Source: JANLQX01 sp031418775
Lineage (GTDB): Bacteria > Actinomycetota > Acidimicrobiia > Acidimicrobiales > JANYDT01
Direction: 5' to 3'
Assembly (NCBI GenBank): GCA_031418775.1
Contig: JANOJN010000236.1
Span: 1 to 18,819, forward strand
Length of the DNA stretch: 18,819 nt
Shown here: one piece after another, positions 1-6,558 of the stretch
How positions within the stretch are numbered: position 1 is the first letter of the stretch
How the letters are laid out: the number at the start of each line of letters is the position of its first letter
Made by a program: the position numbers and the translations under genes
The notes under the pieces: model-generated
The model's database searches: none
What the model was told of the DNA's origin: nothing
Seen by the model: the letters and a program-made list of their open reading frames with translations, nothing else

Positions 1-74
1 CTCTCACGCGCCGCCCACCGTGAGGTCGGTCAGCCGGGGTCGTTCGGTGCCAGCGTCGGCGGAAGGAAGGTGGG

Positions 75-1550
75 CTACTCGACGAGGAAGCGCTGCACGT
101 CGGCGCGGTCACGTCCGTCGGCGGCGAGTCCGGCGAGGATCCGGGCGTCGATGAGCCGGTGGATGTGGCGCATGCGTCCCTCCTGGTACCGCGCGAACGT
201 CACCGTCGACTTCGCCCGGGACTTGAGTCCGGCTTGGACTTTCGGCAGGTTCTCCATGTCTTGTTCGAACACGTCGGCCAATCCGCCCATCCCGGGCGCC
301 TCCTTCCACGACTGGTGCTTGTCGAGCACGGTCATCGGCGACCTCGGCGGACGCGGTTGGCCGGTTGGAACCGGCTGCATGCGGATCACGTCCATGAAGC
401 ACGAGTCCGGGGTCGGTCCGGGCCGCCAGCGGTAGACGAGGGGTTGGCCCAGGCCTGCCCACGGAGCGAACGCCGGAAAGAGGTGATACAGCACCGCATC
501 GAGAAGTTCGGAGTCGCTCACTTCGGCCAGGTCCACGCCGTAGATGGGGGCCATCCGTTCGCGGAGGAACTCCGCCATGACCGGTCGTGCTGCGGCGTCA
601 TCGTCGATGGTGACTGCGGAATCTGCGGTGACGCCTTTGCGGCCGCTGTAGAACTTCAGATATGCGTCGGCGACGGCCTGTTCTCCCGTCGCACCCATGT
701 GGGGGCTGCCAACGGCGAACGCGTTGGTGAACCGGGTGACGTAGGGGTCGTCGGGCCAGATCGAGTACTCGGAGTTCTCGTCGGCGCAGAACCCGAGGAT
801 CTGGGGATGGGTGGCGATGACGTGGTAGGCCTCGGCGAACGCCTCCATGACGACCTTCCAGTTTGCCGGCACCTCCTTGACGGCGTGGAAGGCGATGTAG
901 CGGTTCTCCATGTCGAACTCGGCGAAGTGGCCGATCAGTTTGCGTGCGTACGTGTCGAACGGCTCGGCGTCGGGGGCGAAGTTCACGAACACGAAGCCGC
1001 CCCAATGCGCGACCTTCGCTTCCGGAAGACACGTCGACCCGGCCCCTTCGGTGAAGTGGAGGAAGTCCCACTGGGCGGGGATGTCGGTGAGCTTGCCGTC
1101 GAGATCCCACGTCCAGCCGTGGAACGGGCAGCGAAACGAAGCCACACGTCCGTCGTCGGTGCGGAGCTTGGTGCCGCGGTGGAGGCAGGAGTTGAAGAAG
1201 GCCTTGATCGCACCGTCACGCGTTCGGGAGACGATCACCGATTCGTCGGCGACGTCGTAGACGACGTGGCTGCCCGGGCTCGGAAGGTCGTCGATGTGGC
1301 AGGCCATCTGCCACGTGGTCCGCCAGAGGTACTCGTTCTCCAGTGCGGCGAACTCCGAAGAGACGTACCGGCTCTTCGGAACTTCGGCGGTTCCGCAGTC
1401 GACGGTTGAATGGTCGAGCAACGCGGCGGGCACCGGGCGGGAATCTGCGGCAAGCAGGTCCTGGACCGACGGACCTGACGAGTGGGCGAGCGTGTCGGAC
1501 ATGCTCCACTTTCCCCCAGCGGTCCGACTTGGGCCAAGTGCGTGGGCCAT
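75..1550 (-). CDS. Rieske [2Fe-2S] aromatic ring-hydroxylating oxygenase, alpha subunit
   Basis: Predicted catalytic alpha subunit of a Rieske non-heme iron oxygenase, which uses electrons from a reductase to hydroxylate or demethylate an aromatic or other hydrophobic substrate in the cytoplasm. The Rieske cluster ligands are visible as CLHRG, then about 17 residues later CPFHGW (roughly residues 115-140). The mononuclear iron site is seen as EAFAEAYHVIATH (two His, with the bridging acidic residue before them), and the third ligand is probably the Asp of EQDMENLP near the C-terminus. The length (491 aa) is normal for the family. The start at 1550 has a strong Shine-Dalgarno (GGAGG, 5 nt spacing); an in-frame ATG at 1502 is a weaker alternative. 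No beta subunit, ferredoxin or reductase gene is in the window, so substrate and redox partners cannot be named. It is divergent from the nitroreductase. Confidence 0.93.
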   Translation of the reverse strand: MAHALGPSRTAGGKWSMSDTLAHSSGPSVQDLLAADSRPVPAALLDHSTVDCGTAEVPKSRYVSSEFAALENEYLWRTTWQMACHIDDLPSPGSHVVYDVADESVIVSRTRDGAIKAFFNSCLHRGTKLRTDDGRVASFRCPFHGWTWDLDGKLTDIPAQWDFLHFTEGAGSTCLPEAKVAHWGGFVFVNFAPDAEPFDTYARKLIGHFAEFDMENRYIAFHAVKEVPANWKVVMEAFAEAYHVIATHPQILGFCADENSEYSIWPDDPYVTRFTNAFAVGSPHMGATGEQAVADAYLKFYSGRKGVTADSAVTIDDDAAARPVMAEFLRERMAPIYGVDLAEVSDSELLDAVLYHLFPAFAPWAGLGQPLVYRWRPGPTPDSCFMDVIRMQPVPTGQPRPPRSPMTVLDKHQSWKEAPGMGGLADVFEQDMENLPKVQAGLKSRAKSTVTFARYQEGRMRHIHRLIDARILAGLAADGRDRADVQRFLVE

Positions 1551-1565
1551 GCAAGCCTCCGGAGC
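1551..1565. promoter_or_regulatory. 15-bp divergent start region with CTCCGGAG palindrome
   Basis: Only 15 bp separate the proposed starts of the Rieske oxygenase (1550, -) and nitroreductase (1566, +). The palindrome CTCCGGAG (1557-1564) supplies the minus-strand Shine-Dalgarno GGAGG 5 nt before the ATG at 1550. Each promoter must therefore lie at least partly inside the other gene, or the real Rieske start is the ATG at 1502, which would leave 63 bp. Confidence 0.5.
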
Positions 1566-2231
1566 ATGAACGTGACCGACGCCGTGACCTCTCGCATCTC
1601 TGTGCGCGCCTTTCTCGACACTCCGGTGAGCGCCGACGAGTTGCGCTCCGTGCTCGACATCGCACGCTGGTCGCCATCAGGCGGAAACACCCAGCCCTGG
1701 CACGTCTACGTCCTGCAGGGTGCGGGCATGACGGCGTTTCGCGCCGCGCTCGCCGATGACGTTGCCGCCAATCCGGTCGGCGACGCCACGGAGTTCCCCA
1801 TGTATCCGCCCGCGATCAAAGAGCCGTACCGCAGCCGCCGGTTCAAGTGCGGCGAGGACCTCTACGCGACCATCGGGATCCCGAGGGAGGACAAGGGCGC
1901 ACGGTTCGCCCAGCTCGCCAAGAACTACGACTTCTTCGGGGCGCCAACGGCGCTCTTCTTTGCCATCGACCGCCAGATGGGACCGGGTCAGTGGGCGCAC
2001 CTCGGGATGTTCATGCAGACCATCGCCCTCGTGGCCCAAGAGCGCGGGTTGGCCACGTGCATGCAGGAGTTCTGGATGCTGCGGCACAAGCTCGTCCGCT
2101 CGTTCTTCGCCGTTCCCGACGAGCTCCGGCTCTACTGCGGCATGGCCGTGGGGCACGCTGACCTTTCGCACCCGATCAACTCGCTTCGCACCGAGCGAGC
2201 ACCGGTGGACGAGTTCGCGACGTTCGCCTGA
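1566..2231 (+). CDS. nitroreductase family protein (FMN-dependent)
   Basis: FMN-binding NAD(P)H-dependent nitroreductase-fold oxidoreductase of 222 aa. Family motifs: SRISVRAF near residue 10 (the Arg contacts the FMN phosphate), SPSGGNTQPW near residue 38, a conserved glutamine/Trp-rich helix around GPGQWAHLGMFMQTIALVA, and the C-terminal GMAVGHAD followed by N..RTERAPVDE. ATG at 1566 is chosen because the family consensus begins about ten residues before SVRAF. In-frame GTG codons further upstream (1542, 1482) would put unrelated sequence in front and overlap the divergent gene. GGAG lies only 1 nt before the ATG, too close for a normal ribosome site. The substrate is unknown; the divergent Rieske oxygenase suggests a shared catabolic or detoxifying role. 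Confidence 0.92.
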   Translation: MNVTDAVTSRISVRAFLDTPVSADELRSVLDIARWSPSGGNTQPWHVYVLQGAGMTAFRAALADDVAANPVGDATEFPMYPPAIKEPYRSRRFKCGEDLYATIGIPREDKGARFAQLAKNYDFFGAPTALFFAIDRQMGPGQWAHLGMFMQTIALVAQERGLATCMQEFWMLRHKLVRSFFAVPDELRLYCGMAVGHADLSHPINSLRTERAPVDEFATFA

Positions 2232-2234
2232 TCT

Positions 2235-2265
2235 GACGCCGGCGAGGCGCCCGGGCGACGGCGTC
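2235..2265. terminator. bidirectional hairpin between convergent genes
   Basis: GACGCCG (2235-2241) is the exact inverse of CGGCGTC (2259-2265), with a GC-rich self-complementary core CGCCCGGGCG (2248-2257) between them. It sits in the 36-bp gap between the convergent nitroreductase and the minus-strand hypothetical gene. There is no strong T-run on either side, so it is a GC-stem terminator candidate rather than a textbook intrinsic terminator. Confidence 0.55.
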
Positions 2266-2267
2266 TC

Positions 2268-2936
2268 TCAGGGCAGGAACGCGGCGACGACCTTGTAGCA
2301 GTAGCCCTGCTTCGGCCGGCTCAGCGCTACCGTCATGCGCGAAGGTCGAAAGCCGAGCGCCGGGGCACAGTCGCGGAGGGTGAGGCGACCCGAGGGCAGC
2401 CAGTCGAGCTGGCGCAGCAGGCGGGGGTCTTCGATCGGCAGGTCTTCGGCTCCGTGAGCCCACCGGACACGACAACGCAGACCCCGTTCGTCGAGGGAGA
2501 TCGTCGTCGAGAGCGGCACGCGAAGCACCTCGACCGACGGCCTGGTCCCGTCGAGCTGCCAAAGCGAGATCCCGGGGCCGGGGATGCCGAGCGAAGGGTG
2601 ATCGAGGTCCGATCCGACGGAGCGCAGCAGACGTTCGCACCGCATGCCGAGGATGCGCCCGATCGGTCGCAGCGGCGCTCGAACTTCGATGGCCTCGGGC
2701 TGTTCGATCCGCTCGACCGTTGCTTCGCCCACCTCGACGCGCACGACGGTGAACGGGTCGACCGACGCCTGACGAGGGTGGTGCACGCGCAAGATGGCAT
2801 TGGTGGCCAAGTCGACGGCGACACAGCTCCGACGAGCGGGCGCCAGCACCGCTAGGTCCAGGAGGCTCCCTGGTGTCGTGTTGACCGTTCGAACGATCAC
2901 TCTCCCCATGGGAGTTACATGATTGCAATTCGGCAT
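2268..2936 (-). CDS. hypothetical protein, unrecognised family
   Basis: A 222-residue protein that I do not recognise. It has no signal peptide, no convincing membrane segment and no catalytic motif. It alternates short beta-like strands (for example FTVVRVEVGEATVERIE) with Pro/Arg-rich stretches, ends in YCYKVVAAFLP, and has several scattered cysteines; it reads as a mainly beta soluble protein. The frame has coding-like third-position GC and few rare codons. The start is undecided: ATG at 2936 lies one base after a 10-bp inverted repeat and has no ribosome site, and ATG at 2909 (MGRVIVRTVN) gives 213 aa, also without one. It is co-directional with the sugar transferase, but a probable terminator lies between them, so it may not belong to the EPS locus. 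Confidence 0.6.
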   Translation of the reverse strand: MPNCNHVTPMGRVIVRTVNTTPGSLLDLAVLAPARRSCVAVDLATNAILRVHHPRQASVDPFTVVRVEVGEATVERIEQPEAIEVRAPLRPIGRILGMRCERLLRSVGSDLDHPSLGIPGPGISLWQLDGTRPSVEVLRVPLSTTISLDERGLRCRVRWAHGAEDLPIEDPRLLRQLDWLPSGRLTLRDCAPALGFRPSRMTVALSRPKQGYCYKVVAAFLP

Positions 2937-2937
2937 G

Positions 2938-2966
2938 CTCTGCGCGCGGATACTCAGCGCGCAGAG
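2938..2966. repeat. perfect 10-bp inverted repeat (hairpin)
   Basis: CTCTGCGCGC (2938-2947) and GCGCGCAGAG (2957-2966) are exact inverse complements with a 9-nt loop. On the minus strand this hairpin follows a C-rich, G-poor tract downstream of the sugar transferase gene, as expected for a pause or 3'-end structure. No T-run follows it. Confidence 0.75.
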
Positions 2967-3029
2967 GAAGGGGGAGGTGGTTGGGGTGTGGTTGGAGGCG
3001 CGGTTGGGGGTGCAGCGCGCAGAGGAAGG
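2955..3029. repeat. 17-bp direct repeats flanking a strand-biased G/C tract
   Basis: CAGCGCGCAGAGGAAGG occurs exactly at 2955-2971 and again at 3013-3029 (58-bp period). The first copy also forms the right arm of the 10-bp inverted repeat. The sequence between the copies is almost all G and T on the plus strand, so the minus-strand transcript is C-rich. Confidence 0.8.
2967..3012 (-). terminator. candidate Rho-dependent terminator (C-rich, G-poor tract)
   Basis: Read on the minus strand, downstream of the sugar transferase stop at 3057, this stretch is about two-thirds C with only two G, in an otherwise balanced GC-rich genome. Long C-over-G bubbles are the known signature of Rho loading sites, and the perfect hairpin at 2938-2966 follows as a possible pause site. 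The function is inferred; the base bias is seen directly. Confidence 0.5.
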
Positions 3030-3056
3030 CGGGAGCTGGGCTGATCTCGCCGAGCC

Positions 3057-4607
3057 TCAAGAGGCGCGATCTTCGGAAGCGACACTCGTGAGGTTCGGAC
3101 GAGGGCGGGGAGCGTCCTTCTCGGGGTTGTTCGACGTTGACTTGCCGGCGGCTCGTTTCGCGACTTCGACCACGGTCTGGGCCAAGATCATCAGGTCGAG
3201 TCGCACTGACCAGTTCTCCACGTAGAACACGTCGCAGCGCTCGTAGTCGGCGAATGAGGGGTTGTCACGCGACTCGACCTGCCAGAGCCCGGTCATGCCA
3301 GGCCGGACTCGGTGACGCAGAAGCAGTCGATCGTTGAATTGCTCGACCTCGCGCTGGAGAGCCGGTCGAGGGCCGACGAGGCTCATCTCGCCGCGCAGGA
3401 CGTTGATCAACTGCGGAAGCTCGTTGAGCGAGGTCTTGTCGAGGAATCGGCCAATCCGGGTGAAACGAGGGTCTTCCTTCATTTTGAACAGCGGACCCTT
3501 CCGTTCGTTCTTGGACTCGAGGTCGGCGAGAAGAGCCTCTGCGTTCATCACCATCGTGCGCAGCTTGTACACCTGGAACGGCTTGCCGTTGTGTCCCACA
3601 CGCTGTTGACGGAAGATCGCCTTTCCACCGTCTCGCCGGATAATGATCGCAAACAGCGTCATGACCGGAGCCGTGAGAATGAGCGCCAGCGTGCCGAGCA
3701 CGAGGTCGAGTGCGCGTTTGACGTTGGACTGCCAGCCCGTCAGCTGGACTTGCTCGAGGTAGAACGCCGCCTCCCTTCCAATCGGATTCGACCGCAACCT
3801 GCTGGCGTTGATGCCGAGGAGCCCACCCGAGACCTGAATGTGGATCCCTGCATCGAGGAGCACACGGACTGTCCTGTTCAGCTCCCGAAACCCGAGCGAG
3901 GAGGAACCGATGATGACGCCGTTGACTCCGCTCGCTCGGGCGAGCTCGACGACATCCGCGATCGGCCCGACGTACGGCGCGGCGAACTTACGTTCTGCCG
4001 CTTCGGCGGCCCGACCGACGACGCCGACGACCCGGTAGCCGAGCTCAGGTTCGTCGGCAATCATCTGTTCGAGTTCGTAGGCCTCGTCCCCGGTGCCGAC
4101 GAGAAGCACAGGACGGGTGAAACGCCCTCCGCTTCGCGCCGACTCGAGCGCGACGCGGTAGAGCGTTCGAAAGGTCATCACGAACGCGAAGGAGAGCACG
4201 CCCGACGTGAGGGTTGTCGAGACCCGGACTGCATCAGCGCCGACTCGGCCCGCGATGAGCCAGCAGGCCAGACTCGCAACTGCGCCAGCCCGGATGAGGG
4301 TGGCGGTTTCGACGGCGCGGACGCTGCAGACCCTCGCCTTGTAGAGCTTGGCTCCGGCGATCGTGGCCAAGGTGACGGCAAGGACGACCGGAAGGAACCC
4401 GAGTTTGGATGTTGACCACCATGGCTGCCTCGACAGCATCGTGATCGAGGTGAGTAGCCAGGCGAAAGTGATGCCGAGCGAGTCACTCAACACGAGGAGG
4501 CGGCGGAGCCATACGTTGCCGCGAGGCGCTTCGCTCTCCGCCGCCGAGAAAACGGCCAGTTCTGCTCCATTGCCGGAAACGGAAGTATTCAAGAGCGGTT
4601 CAGACAT
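3057..4607 (-). CDS. polyprenyl-phosphate sugar-1-phosphate transferase (EPS initiating enzyme, WcaJ/ExoY type)
   Basis: Large polyprenyl-phosphate hexose-1-phosphate transferase that would start EPS synthesis by moving a sugar-1-phosphate onto the lipid carrier. The 516 residues follow the family layout: four N-terminal membrane helices (about 36-57, 70-89, 106-122, 132-153), a Rossmann-like middle domain (about 165-290), a re-entrant hydrophobic segment (about 299-323), then the bacterial sugar transferase domain with KLRTM, NELPQL, GEMSLVGPRP and RPGMTGLWQV. The catalytic dyad usually written Asp-Glu in DELPQ reads Asn-Glu here (395-396). ATG at 4607 is chosen because GAGGAG lies 4 nt upstream; an in-frame ATG at 4631 lacks such a site. 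The gene diverges from the EPS operon and shares its control region. The sugar cannot be told from sequence. Confidence 0.93.
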   Translation of the reverse strand: MSEPLLNTSVSGNGAELAVFSAAESEAPRGNVWLRRLLVLSDSLGITFAWLLTSITMLSRQPWWSTSKLGFLPVVLAVTLATIAGAKLYKARVCSVRAVETATLIRAGAVASLACWLIAGRVGADAVRVSTTLTSGVLSFAFVMTFRTLYRVALESARSGGRFTRPVLLVGTGDEAYELEQMIADEPELGYRVVGVVGRAAEAAERKFAAPYVGPIADVVELARASGVNGVIIGSSSLGFRELNRTVRVLLDAGIHIQVSGGLLGINASRLRSNPIGREAAFYLEQVQLTGWQSNVKRALDLVLGTLALILTAPVMTLFAIIIRRDGGKAIFRQQRVGHNGKPFQVYKLRTMVMNAEALLADLESKNERKGPLFKMKEDPRFTRIGRFLDKTSLNELPQLINVLRGEMSLVGPRPALQREVEQFNDRLLLRHRVRPGMTGLWQVESRDNPSFADYERCDVFYVENWSVRLDLMILAQTVVEVAKRAAGKSTSNNPEKDAPRPRPNLTSVASEDRAS

Positions 4608-4630
4608 GTTGCTCCTCGGTAGCGGTGTCA

Positions 4631-4649
4631 TCGTACAGCTCTCGTACAG
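4631..4649 (-). promoter_or_regulatory. tandem CTGTACGA repeat, 11-bp period (candidate operator)
   Basis: On the minus strand CTGTACGA occurs twice with 3 nt between (11-bp period), 23-42 nt before the sugar transferase ATG. Two direct half-sites one helical turn apart is the layout of OmpR/PhoB-family sites, and CTGT.. with 11-bp spacing recalls the PHO box, though the match to CTGTCAT is partial. The second copy contains TACGAT, a possible -10 box, so binding could block or replace the promoter. Confidence 0.45.
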
Positions 4650-4930
4650 TGCTCACTTTCGCCGACGACTCGCAGAGAGTGAAGTCGCGCGGAACATGCG
4701 CTGAATTGCTGAACGTCGATCGGTCCGAGCGATGGGTGGAGCGGATTGGAGCGAGCAGCACACGACGGAACACGCAGTCCGTATCGACGTGTCGGCAGTG
4801 TTCCTTGACCCTGAACCTGGAACCGGTCCGATCCCGCTCGTTGGCCTCCGCTCGTCTCGAGATCACGAGGCGAGGCGGAACGGCAACCGATGTACTTCGC
4901 GAGGAGCGCCGGCGCAGGTCAAGCATCACC

Positions 4931-4964
4931 CTGACGATGCCGATGCTCGAATATTATGGGTTCG
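4931..4964 (+). promoter_or_regulatory. leaderless-type promoter of the EPS operon
   Basis: TATTAT (4952-4957) matches the TATAAT -10 consensus at 5 of 6 positions and ends exactly 7 nt before ATG 4965, the spacing expected when transcription starts on the A of the start codon. A weak -35 (CTGACG, 4931-4936) lies 15 nt upstream. No Shine-Dalgarno precedes 4965 or the in-frame ATG at 4956, which overlaps the -10 box itself. Confidence 0.5.
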
Positions 4965-5984
4965 ATGGCTCCGCTCGTTTCGGTAGTCGTCGCCACATAC
5001 AACCGTCTCGATTCGCTGCTGTGGCTTCTTCATGATCTGGGTAACCAGAAACCCTTCGAGGGCGACTTCGAAGTCGTTGTCGTGGATGACGGGAGTGCCC
5101 GGGCCGTTGCCCCAGAGTTACAAGCTCGTTTCTATCCGTTCCCGACGAAGGTGATCACCCAGCGCAATGGCGGCCCCGCCCTCGCTCGGCACGCCGGGAT
5201 CGAAGCGTCCGCTGGAGAGTTGGTCGTAATCGTCGACGACGACATGGTGATTCCTGAGACCTTCCTCGCTGCTCACGTCTCGGCACAGAGGATGGGGGCT
5301 GAAGTCGTGATGGGCCAGATTCGTGGTGCGGAGGATCGTCGTTCTCTTTCGCTGTTCGAACGGTTTCATCAGCAGTCCCTCGATCGCTTCGTCGCCGCCC
5401 ACCGTCGAGGCGACCTCCGGCTCGACGGTGGAAGGCTGTGCACCGGCAACGTCTCGTTCCGTCGTGAGCTCTACGACCGAGTCGGAGGATTTGACCAGTC
5501 GCTCGGACGCTTGGAGGACCGGGAACTGGGCATTCGATTCGAGGAAGCGGGAGCGTCATTGGTCTTCTCCGAAGATGCTTGGAACGAGCATCGAAGCGAT
5601 CACCGTGATGTCGGCACCTGGCATCGGCGGAGCCGGCTGTATGGTGAACTCGACGTCCTCATTTCTCGACGTCACCCGGCGAACGTCACGGTGAGTCCGT
5701 GGGCGTTCCTGCCCCAGCTTCCGACGGCAACGTGGCCGGCTGCCCTGCTGGCCGCATCCGTGCCTCCGCTCGGGCGATTCGGGGCGGTCGGCGCGTATTG
5801 GGCCGGTGAGCAGTTCGATCGGCGCGGCCGGAGTTCTATTGCGCTTCACGCCGCGTCGATCGCCTACGCGCTGGACTACTTCGCTGGAGTTGGACACGAG
5901 ATCGGATCGCCGGTCGCGATCACTCGTTCCCTCACCGGCTGGCGCCGACGTGCTCGCGGTGGCCCGGCTTCGGTGCAGCAATGA
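4965..5984 (+). CDS. glycosyltransferase family 2
   Basis: Inverting GT-A glycosyltransferase expected to add a sugar to the lipid-linked EPS intermediate at the inner face of the membrane. Visible signs: the N-terminal VSVVVATYNR nucleotide-sugar strand, VVVVDDGS at about residue 38, the metal-binding VDDD at about residue 90, then CTGNVSFRRELYDRVGGFD and the RLEDRELGIRF segment that carries the acidic base. The C-terminal 100 residues have Ala-rich hydrophobic stretches (WPAALLAASVPPL) that may rest on the membrane. The start at ATG 4965 gives 339 aa and fits the leaderless promoter and the family N-terminus; ATG 4956 adds three residues. It overlaps the next gene by ATGA, so the two are translationally coupled. 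Donor and acceptor are unknown. Confidence 0.9.
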   Translation: MAPLVSVVVATYNRLDSLLWLLHDLGNQKPFEGDFEVVVVDDGSARAVAPELQARFYPFPTKVITQRNGGPALARHAGIEASAGELVVIVDDDMVIPETFLAAHVSAQRMGAEVVMGQIRGAEDRRSLSLFERFHQQSLDRFVAAHRRGDLRLDGGRLCTGNVSFRRELYDRVGGFDQSLGRLEDRELGIRFEEAGASLVFSEDAWNEHRSDHRDVGTWHRRSRLYGELDVLISRRHPANVTVSPWAFLPQLPTATWPAALLAASVPPLGRFGAVGAYWAGEQFDRRGRSSIALHAASIAYALDYFAGVGHEIGSPVAITRSLTGWRRRARGGPASVQQ

Positions 5985-6556
5985 CCGCTCTGACGAACTT
6001 CCGAGACGCCGTTCGCGCGGACTACGAGACGTCCCGTCGGCTTCGGGAGCGCTACCCGACGGACGGTCCCTCAATGCGCGACCGCGGGCTCCTCGTTGCG
6101 GCGGTTACCCAGGTTGGCTTTCAAATGCTGATCGTGGTGCGGTTCATGCGTCTCGTCCGCGACCTGCGCATTCCCGGTGGAGCGCAGGTGGTCAGCCGCC
6201 TGCTCCGCCACAACTACGGCGCCGAGATCCATTGGAATGCCGAGATTGCGCCCGGGGTCAGCGTGGTGCACGGCAACGGCTTGGTGATCAGTCACAGTGC
6301 TCGGGTGGGGCCGAACTGCCTGTTGTTCCAGAACGTGACGCTCGGGGAGTCGATGCACCCGTCGAAGCGTGCAGTCGGCTCGCCGACCCTCGCGGCTGAC
6401 GTGCACGTGATGCCTGGAGCGATCCTGCTCGGGCCGATCGTGATCGGCTCCGGAACCAAGATCGGTGCCAACGCGGTCGTCGATTCCGATGTGGCGCCCG
6501 GTTCGGTGGTCCGATCGCCGGTGTCGGCGATTGCCAATCGTTGGGCGGGGGAGTGA
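5981..6556 (+). CDS. serine acetyltransferase-like hexapeptide acetyltransferase
   Basis: Left-handed beta-helix acyltransferase of 191 aa. An N-terminal helical part (1-70) leads to hexapeptide repeats from about residue 80 (IHWNAEIAPGVSVVHGNGLVI, then SARVGPNCLLFQNVTLGE and VMPGAILLGPIVIGSGTKIGANAVV). It is CysE-like, with a His in VVHGNG where CysE has a catalytic His, but the N-terminal domain is much shorter than in true CysE. Known relatives inside polysaccharide clusters are sugar O-acetyltransferases, and that is the likely job here; cysteine synthesis is less likely. The start overlaps the upstream stop as ATGA, and the stop is 2 nt before the next ATG. Confidence 0.87.
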   Translation: MTALTNFRDAVRADYETSRRLRERYPTDGPSMRDRGLLVAAVTQVGFQMLIVVRFMRLVRDLRIPGGAQVVSRLLRHNYGAEIHWNAEIAPGVSVVHGNGLVISHSARVGPNCLLFQNVTLGESMHPSKRAVGSPTLAADVHVMPGAILLGPIVIGSGTKIGANAVVDSDVAPGSVVRSPVSAIANRWAGE

Positions 6557-6558
6557 CC

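Larger units (their letters stand above)
4608..4964. promoter_or_regulatory. 357-bp divergent EPS control region
   Basis: Gene-free spacer between the divergent sugar transferase and the first GT2 gene. It holds a tandem octamer repeat near the sugar transferase start, an imperfect hairpin (CCTCCGCTCGT at 4845-4855 against ACGAGGCGAGG at 4865-4875, 9 of 11 pairs), and a leaderless-type promoter before the GT2 gene. Short reading frames cross it on both strands but lack ribosome sites and protein-like composition, so I call none of them. No RNA gene or known riboswitch was recognised. Confidence 0.6.

Noticed and set aside
1..74. Possible gene end or start at the left edge
   Set aside because: Too short to support any call; nothing recognisable besides the region downstream of the Rieske stop.
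159..1409. 416-codon plus-strand frame over the Rieske gene
   Set aside because: Shadow of the Rieske coding frame, with no recognisable domain or ribosome site.
2970..3010. Possible G-quadruplex on the plus strand
   Set aside because: Only three runs of three or more G; the remaining runs are GG. The C-rich minus-strand reading as a Rho site explains the bias better.
3312..4415. 367-codon plus-strand frame over the sugar transferase
   Set aside because: Antisense to a gene with a complete motif set; rich in Asp/Glu/Arg as expected of a complementary-frame shadow.
4600..5035. Open frames in both directions across the divergent EPS spacer (109 and 136 codons)
   Set aside because: Arg/Ser-rich, without ribosome sites, and overlapping the starts of real genes and the promoter elements.
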